Shown: piece by piece, positions 1-6,527 of the stretch | Position numbering within the stretch: position 1 is the first letter of the stretch | How the letters are laid out: the number at the start of each line of letters is the position of its first letter | Origin: an uncultured Bacilli bacterium | GTDB lineage: Bacteria > Bacillota_I > Bacilli_A > RF39 > UBA660 | Direction: 5' to 3' | Assembly: GCA_947632495.1 (NCBI GenBank) | Contig: CANRPL010000019.1 | Location: 1-20,676 of the forward strand | DNA: 20,676 nucleotides | Translations under genes and position numbers: made by a program | Notes under the pieces: model-generated | The model's input: the letters and a program-made list of their open reading frames with translations, nothing else | The model's database searches: none | What the model was told of the DNA's origin: nothing

Positions 1-75
1 AATTACATTTTAACTATATCATATTGCTTTTTATTTTTTATTTATTTTTGTCTCACATCATTTACAATTATACAA

Positions 76-96
76 AAGAAGTCATTTAGACTTCTT
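76..96 (-). terminator. Intrinsic terminator of the RNase J gene, stop codon in the loop
   Basis: Positions 76-83 and 89-96 form a perfect 8-bp stem. On the minus strand it is followed by a short T-rich run (TTGTATAATT). The TAA stop of the RNase J gene (86-88) lies across the 5-nt loop and first stem base, so translation stop and transcription stop coincide. The remaining 75 bases to the window edge show no gene. Confidence 0.7.
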
Positions 97-1732
97 GAAC
101 AACGATGATAATCATTGGTTTAGACCCTGTTTGTTGATAAAAATATTTACCTAATTTTTCACGAATACCCATCTTAATTTTATTAAAGTCAACATAGTTA
201 GGATTAATATAACTATTGACAACTTCTAAAGATATTTTAGCAGCTTCTTCAATAATATCAGTATTCTCTTTAACATAGATAAAACCTCTCGTTAATATTT
301 CTGGTCCGGCTAAAACTTTTTTAGATGCTTTATCTAAAGTTGTCGTAACAATAACGATACCATTTTCACCTAATAGTTCACGATCTTTTAAAACGACATC
401 CCCAACATCATTACCTTGTTTACCATCAATTAATAATTCATCGGTTTTTATTTTTTCATCAGTATCGACTAACTGACCATTTTCAAACTGAACAACATCA
501 CCATTTAATTTTAATAGGACATGGTCCTCATCCATTCCTAATTTATAGGCTAACATAGCATTTTCAACTTGATAACGATATTCACCAACAATTGGAAAAT
601 AATATTTAGGGTGCAACATATTAATCATCATCAATATATCCTCACTAGAAGCATGAGGAGAACGATATTGTTTTTTAGATAGGATAACTAAATTACATCC
701 TCTTTCCGCTATCGCATCAAAAACTTGAGTTGAAATAACTTCAATATTATCATATACCGGTGAAGCAAAAACAACCGTATCTGATGGTGATAAAGTAATA
801 AATTTATCACTACCTCTTAAGATACGACGAATATTAGAATAAGGCATTTCTCGCTCATTAGAAACTAGGACAATAATACCCTTTTCATTGACATATTTAA
901 TAGGTTTAATACGACTTTTATCAAACTTTAAATAGCCCATATCAATGGAATCAAGAATAATTTCTTCAAGCTTCTTACCCATAACGACAACATTACGATC
1001 GGTTTTAGCAACTTCATCAAATAATTCCTGAATACGAAATATTTGTGCTTGCATAATATTAAATAAAATACGGTCTTCATGTTTACTAATCGTCTCACGA
1101 ATAATATCACGAGCACGATGACTTGGAGAAGTAAAACCTTTACGATCGGCATAAACAGATTCATTTAAAAAGCATAATACACCTTGTTTACCAACATAGG
1201 CAATTTTACCAATATCACAATTGAAACATCCGACCATTGATGGATCAATAACATAATTACCACTAAAGACAATAGCGCCATCTTCTGTATATAAAACATA
1301 CATAACCGCATCCGGCGTTGAATGTGATACTCTAATTGGAAAAATACTATTCTTACCAAATGGTACATTACGATGTAATTGTAATTCAATTAAATTATCG
1401 GTACTAATATTTTCTTCAATAAGATTCTTACGAATAATCTCAATAGTAAATTTAGTAGCGTATACTTTAAGATCTGGTAGTTCACGCAAAATATCTTCTA
1501 AAGCACCCATTTGTTCATCGTGACCATGCGTTATAAAAAGACCTACGATACGCTCTTTATTCTCGATTAAATAGTCAAAATTAGGAATAATATAATCGAC
1601 ACCTAATGAATTATCATCACTATATTTTAAGCCCGCTTCAAATACGAAAATATCATTGTCGACTTCAACGACATACATATTTTTTCCACTTTCATTTAGT
1701 CCGCCTAAAGCGAACATTTTTATTTTACTCAT
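86..1732 (-). CDS. rnj: RNase J-family beta-CASP ribonuclease with degenerate active site (RNase J2-like)
   Basis: 548 aa, the normal length for RNase J (5'-3' exonuclease and endonuclease of mRNA decay in Bacillota; metallo-beta-lactamase plus beta-CASP plus C-terminal domain). The fold is clear: FALGGLNESGKN at 7-18, HGH at 69-71, SHSTPD at 136-141, SPHASSED at 358-365, and the PIVGEYR region at 380-386. The metal ligands are badly eroded compared with canonical RNase J1. HxHxDH reads H-G-H-D-E-Q (69-74), TGDF becomes SGNY (Asp to Asn at 159), and PIHGEYR becomes PIVGEYR (His to Val at 382). His69, His71, His137 and His360 remain. This looks like an RNase J2-type non-catalytic or weakly active subunit that would pair with an active RNase J1 encoded elsewhere; the pairing is inference. 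It has its own promoter, an AAAGGAG ribosome binding site before the ATG, and its own terminator. Confidence 0.93.
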   Translation of the reverse strand: MSKIKMFALGGLNESGKNMYVVEVDNDIFVFEAGLKYSDDNSLGVDYIIPNFDYLIENKERIVGLFITHGHDEQMGALEDILRELPDLKVYATKFTIEIIRKNLIEENISTDNLIELQLHRNVPFGKNSIFPIRVSHSTPDAVMYVLYTEDGAIVFSGNYVIDPSMVGCFNCDIGKIAYVGKQGVLCFLNESVYADRKGFTSPSHRARDIIRETISKHEDRILFNIMQAQIFRIQELFDEVAKTDRNVVVMGKKLEEIILDSIDMGYLKFDKSRIKPIKYVNEKGIIVLVSNEREMPYSNIRRILRGSDKFITLSPSDTVVFASPVYDNIEVISTQVFDAIAERGCNLVILSKKQYRSPHASSEDILMMINMLHPKYYFPIVGEYRYQVENAMLAYKLGMDEDHVLLKLNGDVVQFENGQLVDTDEKIKTDELLIDGKQGNDVGDVVLKDRELLGENGIVIVTTTLDKASKKVLAGPEILTRGFIYVKENTDIIEEAAKISLEVVNSYINPNYVDFNKIKMGIREKLGKYFYQQTGSKPMIIIVVQEV

Positions 1733-1764
1733 AAATCTCCTTTCTCTTTCGCAAATCCCAAATC

Positions 1765-1793
1765 ATTATAACAAAATTTATATAAATAGTCTA
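1765..1793 (-). promoter_or_regulatory. Promoter of the RNase J gene
   Basis: On the minus strand, TAGACT (1788-1793) is followed by a 17-bp spacer and a perfect TATAAT (1765-1770). It sits 33 bases upstream of the ATG, with the AAAGGAG ribosome binding site between. Confidence 0.7.
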
Positions 1794-1810
1794 GCTAGGA
1801 CAAAATAAAA

Positions 1811-1829
1811 AAGAAAGAAAACCTTTCTC
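1811..1829 (-). terminator. Weak intrinsic terminator after the secreted protein gene
   Basis: A 6-7-bp stem (1811-1817 with 1823-1829, outer pair G-U) with a 5-nt loop is followed on the minus strand by a T-rich run (TTTTTTATTTTG). It lies 2-3 bases past the stop codon of the secreted protein gene. Confidence 0.5.
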
Positions 1830-1831
1830 CT

Positions 1832-2386
1832 TTATAGTTTAACAATTTCTGTCTTACCATCTTGATGAACCGAATAAATCTTAACCCCTGGATAATCATG
1901 GAAAGCACCTAGATCCTCTTCTTCAATACGTAAAGAAGCAACACTTTCATCTAACTTGATTAAACGAAAGACAACATTCTCTTCATTATTGCGATAAACA
2001 TTAGCATATAGTTTTCCATCATCAGTAACCATTAAAGTATATACAGCATTATGGTAATATAAATTTACTTCAGCTAAATATTTAGCATTACCTTTACCAT
2101 AAACCGTCTTTTGGGTTCCTTTAGCAAAGTTAGTTAAAACAACATTACCATTCTCGATTTCAAGACGATATTGATTAGTTCGATGATTAATCGTAACTTC
2201 CTTATTAACGGATGTTACATATTCAACTGGCTTAACTACTGAATTATTATTAGCTGCTTTTTCAACATAGTAACTTTTTTTGACAACAGAGCCATTATCT
2301 TTAGCAAAGACAAAAGTCGCTGTTAACATACATATAAAAAGAGCAACACAACCAATTATGATACGAAGATTCTTAAATTTATTCAT
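1832..2386 (-). CDS. Small secreted protein of unknown function
   Basis: 184 aa. I do not recognise the family. The N-terminus has a positive patch (MNKFKNLR), a hydrophobic stretch at about 9-27 and an FVFA-KD site typical of a signal peptidase I cleavage. There is no lipobox cysteine, so the mature protein of about 155 residues should be exported and soluble or loosely cell-associated. The mature part alternates short beta-type segments with turns (for example EIENGNVVLTN, VTDDGKLYANVY), suggesting a small beta-rich domain, and it contains no cysteines. It is a single-gene unit: a strong promoter and a GGGGG ribosome binding site lie upstream, and a terminator lies downstream. Its neighbours (trmR upstream, rnj downstream) do not suggest a function. 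Confidence 0.8.
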   Translation of the reverse strand: MNKFKNLRIIIGCVALFICMLTATFVFAKDNGSVVKKSYYVEKAANNNSVVKPVEYVTSVNKEVTINHRTNQYRLEIENGNVVLTNFAKGTQKTVYGKGNAKYLAEVNLYYHNAVYTLMVTDDGKLYANVYRNNEENVVFRLIKLDESVASLRIEEEDLGAFHDYPGVKIYSVHQDGKTEIVKL

Positions 2387-2416
2387 ATCTATACCCCCAA
2401 TAAAAAGTTATTCACT

Positions 2417-2444
2417 ATTATATACATTTTTTAAAATAAGTCAA
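2417..2444 (-). promoter_or_regulatory. Strong promoter of the secreted protein gene
   Basis: Minus strand TTGACT (2439-2444), 16-bp spacer, TATAAT (2417-2422), about 30 bases before the ATG. This is one of the closest matches to the sigma-70 consensus in the window. Confidence 0.75.
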
Positions 2445-2480
2445 CCAAAAAATGCCAATTTTTTATTTTTATCAAAAATA

Positions 2481-2507
2481 AAAACCTAAAATTAATTTTT
2501 AGGTTTT
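2481..2507 (-). terminator. Terminator of the ireB-trmR operon, stop codon in the loop
   Basis: An 11-bp perfect stem (2481-2491 with 2497-2507) with a 5-nt loop that contains the trmR TAA stop (2492-2494). On the minus strand it is followed by TATTTTTG. Confidence 0.85.
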
Positions 2508-3079
2508 CGTTTACTGACTGATATACCATCACCAAGAGCGTAAAAGGTCGTATCAAAGTCGGGGTTATTTTTTAAAAATTCAATATATAATCTAATTTTA
2601 TTAACTAACTGCCTAGTGTTACGATTATTGGTTAAATTAGGGTTCTTAACCATCCCATGAAATGATAGATTATCTGTTATGATAACTCCATCTAAAGAAA
2701 CTAAAGGAGCATACTTTTCAAAGAAAAAGCGGTATTGACTTTTAGCGGCATCAATAAAAAGTAAATCATATTCCCCACTTATCTGTGCCTCTTTAGCATC
2801 GACATTTAAAATTTGAATACGCTCATCTAAATGCATTAGATGAATATTCTTGCAAGCTTCTTCATACATATTAACATCGCGTTCTAAAGTTGTTACCAAA
2901 ACATCTTCACTAACAAGGGCAAAGTTAATAGCTGAGTAACCTATCGCACTGCCTATCTCTAGCACTTTCTTTATCTTATGTTCTTTAATATAATCACATA
3001 TAAAGCTTATTCCTGCATCCTGCATAATAGGAACATGATGTTCGATGGCATAAGTTTTTATTTCGTCTAACGTTGCCAT
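2492..3079 (-). CDS. trmR: YrrM/TrmR-type class I SAM O-methyltransferase
   Basis: 195 aa. The SAM-binding motif EIGSAIGYSA (41-50), the metal-binding FIDAAKSQY (108-116) and the TDN motif (135-137) identify the family-3 O-methyltransferases (cation-dependent, Rossmann fold). The Bacillus orthologue YrrM/TrmR methylates 5-hydroxyuridine at position 34 of tRNA to mo5U. The same genomic position, directly after mltG, supports orthology. The start overlaps the end of mltG by 13 bases, with AAGGG a few bases upstream, suggesting translational coupling. It is the last gene of the five-gene operon and is closed by the terminator that encloses its stop. Other family-3 enzymes methylate catechols, so the tRNA substrate is inferred from context. 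Confidence 0.9.
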   Translation of the reverse strand: MATLDEIKTYAIEHHVPIMQDAGISFICDYIKEHKIKKVLEIGSAIGYSAINFALVSEDVLVTTLERDVNMYEEACKNIHLMHLDERIQILNVDAKEAQISGEYDLLFIDAAKSQYRFFFEKYAPLVSLDGVIITDNLSFHGMVKNPNLTNNRNTRQLVNKIRLYIEFLKNNPDFDTTFYALGDGISVSKRKPKN

Positions 3080-4146
3080 AAACCCTTATTCTTTAATTCG
3101 GTAATTTTAGCATTATGCTCCGCTAAAGTTTTGGTATAATACATTTTACCTTGATTATCAGATATAAAATAATAATAATTGGTGGTAGCAGGATTTAAAG
3201 TCGCTAAAATAGAAACTAAAGATGGATTACAAATTGGACCAACAGGAAGTTTACCAGCCATTGCGCTTGGACGCGTATTATATGCATTAATGTCATTTAT
3301 TTCCGATGCATATAAGTCACGTTCAGATAAATCAATACCGATAGCGTAATAAGTTGTGACATCACTACCTAAAGATATATGATGATTTAAGCGATTATAA
3401 AAGACACCAGCAACTAATTCACGATCTTCTTTGGTATTAGCTTCTAATTCGACAATACTAGCTAAAGTAAGTATCTGATGAATAGAATACTTATTTTCTT
3501 CAAGCATACTACGATATGGTTCTAATTGACGACCTGTTTCATCTAAAAGCTTTTCAAATATTTCTTTAACTGAAACATCTTTATCCTTAAAGTTATAAGT
3601 ATTAGGAAATAAATAACCCTCTAAAGCATAATAGATATCTTTATTTAAGATACTATCATCTAAAAACCAATATTTATTTATTAACTCTTTTAAATAATCC
3701 GTATCTTTAAGCAAATTGAAGACATCTTCGGCTGTATTATTCGTATTACTAGCAATAACACTAGCAATATTACGCATATTTTTACCCTCTTTAAAAGTAA
3801 TAATAATATCAGTAGATATTCCTTTTCCTGATAGCGTAGTTATAATATCCGGTAAAGACATACTAGGACTTAAAGTATAGACACCAACATTCAATTTGGT
3901 AGGTTTATTAAGTTTTAGATATATTTTATATATAAAAACGGATTTAATAAGGCCTTTATCATATAGCTTGTCCGCTATCGAATAATAAGTATCACCTTTT
4001 TCAATCGTAATCGTTTGAATTTGATCGCTATCACTTACTGGTCCAATACTTTTTTTATAATAGAAAAGAGCTCCCAAGATGATAATAAGTCCTAAAACAA
4101 CAATTACACCTATAATCCCCAAAAAGCATAAAACTTTTTTCTTCAT
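3067..4146 (-). CDS. mltG: Endolytic murein transglycosylase MltG (YceG/YrrL)
   Basis: 359 aa, the usual size. One membrane anchor lies at about 4-30, then a LysM-like module (about 45-105, with KGDTYYSIADKL), then the catalytic YceG domain. Family signatures are EGYLFPNTY (176-184), ASIVELEA (229-236, with Glu233 at the catalytic position), FYNRL (249-253) and PVGPICNPS (301-309). The enzyme cleaves nascent glycan strands at the outer face of the membrane, releasing them or setting strand length, and works with class A PBPs or SEDS synthases. No good Shine-Dalgarno sits directly before the ATG. Instead a hairpin with a T-run lies in the 20-base gap after the DUF1292 gene, so output of mltG and trmR may be attenuated relative to the upstream genes. 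The end overlaps trmR. Confidence 0.95.
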   Translation of the reverse strand: MKKKVLCFLGIIGVIVVLGLIIILGALFYYKKSIGPVSDSDQIQTITIEKGDTYYSIADKLYDKGLIKSVFIYKIYLKLNKPTKLNVGVYTLSPSMSLPDIITTLSGKGISTDIIITFKEGKNMRNIASVIASNTNNTAEDVFNLLKDTDYLKELINKYWFLDDSILNKDIYYALEGYLFPNTYNFKDKDVSVKEIFEKLLDETGRQLEPYRSMLEENKYSIHQILTLASIVELEANTKEDRELVAGVFYNRLNHHISLGSDVTTYYAIGIDLSERDLYASEINDINAYNTRPSAMAGKLPVGPICNPSLVSILATLNPATTNYYYFISDNQGKMYYTKTLAEHNAKITELKNKGLWQR

Positions 4147-4153
4147 ATATACT

Positions 4154-4175
4154 AAAAAAGAGTATTTCTACTCTT
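4154..4175 (-). terminator. Terminator-like hairpin inside the operon, before mltG
   Basis: A 7-bp perfect stem (4158-4164 with 4169-4175) closes a GAAA tetraloop (minus strand) and is followed by six T residues (4154-4159). The TAG stop of the DUF1292 gene lies inside it. The mltG ATG follows about a dozen bases later. Confidence 0.6.
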
Positions 4176-4452
4176 CTCCACCCTTTCCTTGGATTTCTTT
4201 TTGTAGTTCATCTAAAATGGTTTCAATAATCTTCCATTCTTTCTCTGTCTCAATAGGTAATAATTTAGTCTCATCTTCATCAGGATTATAAATTGATGCA
4301 TAAACTTTAGTATTACCATCTTCATCTAAAGTATTATCTGTATATACGATATAGTTTTTCTTTGTTTCGTCTGATTCAAATGTAAATAAAACTTCACATT
4401 CTACTTCTTTACCTTCATCATTTAATACTTTAAAAGTCATCTTTTCTTCCAT
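4168..4452 (-). CDS. DUF1292 family protein (YrzB)
   Basis: 94 aa, acidic. CEVLFTFESDETKKNYIVYTD (19-39) is the hallmark of DUF1292, and the position between ruvX and mltG is the conserved one for yrzB in Bacillota. It is a small soluble protein of unknown biochemical role with no catalytic motif. I chose the ATG at 4452 because AAAGGGAG lies 8 bases upstream. An internal ATG at residue 5 has no better site. The start lies inside the 3' end of ruvX (23-base overlap). The stop codon lies in a hairpin that may limit transcription into mltG. Confidence 0.9.
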   Translation of the reverse strand: MEEKMTFKVLNDEGKEVECEVLFTFESDETKKNYIVYTDNTLDEDGNTKVYASIYNPDEDETKLLPIETEKEWKIIETILDELQKEIQGKGGEE

Positions 4453-4876
4453 ATTTTATCTCCCTTTCTTTATCTAAATATGTCTGAAGTATTATATTAG
4501 CCGCTAAAGCATCAACTTTAGCTTTTCTTTTCTTTCGCGACATATCAGCTTCCAACATATAATTAGTAGCTTCAACAGTTGTTAAACGCTCATCCTGTAA
4601 AACAACATCAATTTGTAATTCTTTTTCGAGTAAATCTTTAAAGGCTAAAGTCGTCATCGCCCGATCGCCCATACTATTATTCATATTTTTCGGTAAACCT
4701 AAAACAATTTTACCTATTTCAAACTCGGTAATGATTTCTTTTAAATCGTTAATGACACTATCATAATCATTTTCATTAAAATGTAATGTCTTATAGGAAC
4801 TAGCGATTGTATGCGTAATATCACTGATGGATACACCTAGCGTTTTCGTTCCTAAATCGAGGCCTAGATATCGCAT
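4430..4876 (-). CDS. ruvX: YqgF/RuvX family RNase H-fold nuclease
   Basis: 148 aa, a standard length. Signatures are LGLDLGTKTLGVSISD (4-19; first acidic residue of the RNase H-like fold), VLGLPKNMN (58-66), DERLTT (99-104) and the VDALAANIILQTYLD helix (121-135; last acidic residue). Members act in 5' processing of pre-16S rRNA and/or as Holliday junction resolvase-like enzymes. The ATG overlaps the ireB stop in a TAATG junction, so ribosomes can pass straight from ireB. This is the second gene of the five-gene operon. Confidence 0.95.
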   Translation of the reverse strand: MRYLGLDLGTKTLGVSISDITHTIASSYKTLHFNENDYDSVINDLKEIITEFEIGKIVLGLPKNMNNSMGDRAMTTLAFKDLLEKELQIDVVLQDERLTTVEATNYMLEADMSRKKRKAKVDALAANIILQTYLDKEREIKYGRKDDF

Positions 4877-5109
4877 TAATTTAAAAACTTTTTAACCAAG
4901 ACCTCTAATACTTTGACACGTTCATATTTAGTCAATTTTGAACGAGCATCATGATAATTAGATATGTACCCAGGATCACCACTAATTAGGTAACCCACAA
5001 TTTGGTTGATAGCGTTATATCCTTTTTCTTCTAAAGACTGCGCTACTTCTTTAATTACATCTTCAATCATTCCGTCTTGAAATTCAGATACTTGATATAT
5101 TTCAGTCAT
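4876..5109 (-). CDS. ireB: IreB/ReoM family regulator of peptidoglycan synthesis (UPF0297)
   Basis: 77 aa. The core KGYNAINQIVGYLISGDPGYISNYHDAR (29-56) is near-identical to the IreB/ReoM/YrzL signature, followed by KYERVKVLEVLVKKFL. In Enterococcus (IreB) and Listeria (ReoM) the protein is phosphorylated on an N-terminal threonine by the PASTA Ser/Thr kinase and controls ClpCP-dependent turnover of MurA, the first committed step of peptidoglycan synthesis. Here the N-terminus is a few residues shorter and Thr2 is the only candidate aligned with that site. As first gene of the operon it has its own promoter. Because murL-murD lies directly upstream without an obvious terminator, read-through from the wall-precursor genes is possible. 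Confidence 0.95.
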   Translation of the reverse strand: MTEIYQVSEFQDGMIEDVIKEVAQSLEEKGYNAINQIVGYLISGDPGYISNYHDARSKLTKYERVKVLEVLVKKFLN

Positions 5110-5147
5110 AAAATCAGTACCTCACTCTCATCTATGAATACAAATAT

Positions 5148-5176
5148 ATTGTAACACAAGATAAATTAATTGTAAA
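5148..5176 (-). promoter_or_regulatory. Promoter of the ireB operon
   Basis: Minus strand TTTACA (5171-5176), 17-bp spacer, TACAAT (5148-5153), located in the 71-base gap between murD and ireB. A GTGAGG ribosome binding site follows before the ATG at 5109. Confidence 0.7.
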
Positions 5177-5180
5177 TGTT

Positions 5181-6527
5181 TTAATCTTCTTTTACCATTT
5201 TTTTAAAGGCATTACCCTTCTCTTCAAAGTTTTTAAAATATTCATAACTAGAGGCTGCAGGGCTAAGAAGACAAATCTTTTTAGGCTTTGTTATCATTTT
5301 AGCTTTAGTGACGGCATCAGCAAGTAATTCTATGCAATATACATTAACCTTATCATTGGTAATTGCTTTAGCAATCTTATATCCCGTCGTCGGCATACAT
5401 ATTAAATTACGGACCACACCAGTATTTAAAAAAGCAATTAATTCTTCATAATTAATACCTCTATCCATGCCCCCAAAGATTAAGGTATCAACTTCCTTTA
5501 GCGTTTTAATCGCATTGATGGTAGCGTCCGGTATGGTCGCAATAGCGTCATTATAATAGATGACATCATGATATGTTCCAACATATTCAAGACGATGTTC
5601 TAATCCCTTAAATGTATTAATTGTCTTTCTTACCTTATCCATATCAAGTTTTAAAAGATGGGCAATTGTTAAAACGAACATAATATTACGTAAATTATGT
5701 TCACCTAATAAGTAACGTTTATCTTTGGTATCATATAATTCTAAAGAATCCAACATGACCTTATCATTTTGCACATTAGTCGTATGAACTAAATCACTAA
5801 TACCAATCGTAATACCATATTTTTGAGCTTGGTAACGATTATCAATATAATCTTTCAAAGGACTAATGTCCGCACTATAAAGAGCATAATCCTGATTTGT
5901 TTGATATTTAAAAATATTTAGTTTGTTAGCATGATAATGTTCAACAGTACCAGCATGATCTAAATGATCCTCATATAAATTAATTATAGCAGCAATATGT
6001 GGTGAAACTTTAACAAACTCTAATTGAAGAGCTGACATCTCACAGACAACCCAAGTATCTTCTTTAATATCTTCAATAGCGTCAAAAATAGCTTTACCAA
6101 TATTACCTAGTAATAAAACATCATAACCGCAAGATTTTAATACTTCATAAGTTAAAGTACAGGTTGTACTCTTACCTTTAGTAGCTGTAATACCAATCAT
6201 CTTATCATGATGATACTCCATTAATAGTTCTAACTGTGATGTAAAATTAATATGACTAACATCAATATCTTTAGTAATGACACCAGGGCTCTTAATAACT
6301 ACATCGTATTTTTCTAAATCAGCTAAATAATTATCACCATAGACCATTTGAACATTAGCATCATCTTTCAGTTCAGGTAATTTATCCATAGGATTAGCTA
6401 AGTCAATAATGGTAAGAGGCATCTTACTATAACGACGAATAAAGTTATATGTCGCCTTACCTTCCATACCAAAGCCTAGAATAGCAACCATTTTACCTTC
6501 TAAAGAAGCAATTATTTTATTTATCAT
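5181..6527 (-). CDS. murD: UDP-MurNAc-L-Ala : glutamate ligase, MurD (probably MurD2, L-Glu type)
   Basis: 448 aa, a full-length Mur ligase. Rossmann N-domain with ILGFGMEGKAT (16-26) and KSPGV (79-83); P-loop GITATKGKSTT (112-122); EMSALQLE (163-170, usual ELSSFQLE); GEHNLRN (275-281); EHR (310-312); C-terminal LSPAASSYEYFKNFEEKG (421-438). It adds glutamate to UDP-MurNAc-L-Ala in the cytoplasm. Two substrate-site motifs differ from classical D-Glu MurD: NDSKATN is NDAIATI (326-332), and GGDGKG is GGMDRG (352-357), which loses the lysine that contacts the glutamate carboxylate in E. coli MurD. With murL overlapping upstream by 11 bases, this fits MurD2, which ligates L-Glu. The assignment to MurD2 is inference. 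Translation is likely coupled to murL because no clear Shine-Dalgarno precedes the ATG. Confidence 0.92.
   Translation of the reverse strand: MINKIIASLEGKMVAILGFGMEGKATYNFIRRYSKMPLTIIDLANPMDKLPELKDDANVQMVYGDNYLADLEKYDVVIKSPGVITKDIDVSHINFTSQLELLMEYHHDKMIGITATKGKSTTCTLTYEVLKSCGYDVLLLGNIGKAIFDAIEDIKEDTWVVCEMSALQLEFVKVSPHIAAIINLYEDHLDHAGTVEHYHANKLNIFKYQTNQDYALYSADISPLKDYIDNRYQAQKYGITIGISDLVHTTNVQNDKVMLDSLELYDTKDKRYLLGEHNLRNIMFVLTIAHLLKLDMDKVRKTINTFKGLEHRLEYVGTYHDVIYYNDAIATIPDATINAIKTLKEVDTLIFGGMDRGINYEELIAFLNTGVVRNLICMPTTGYKIAKAITNDKVNVYCIELLADAVTKAKMITKPKKICLLSPAASSYEYFKNFEEKGNAFKKMVKED

Noticed and set aside
928..1389. Two adjacent minus-strand reading frames inside the RNase J gene
   Set aside because: They are in another frame of a conserved gene, have no ribosome binding site and encode unnatural hydrophobic sequence.
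2280..2489. Plus-strand frame over the start of the secreted protein gene
   Set aside because: It is antisense to the coding start and promoter, and no translation signal precedes it.
4079..4291. Plus-strand frame across the DUF1292-mltG junction
   Set aside because: It is antisense to two well-supported genes; its Phe/Ser/Lys-rich product follows from their lysine-rich codons.
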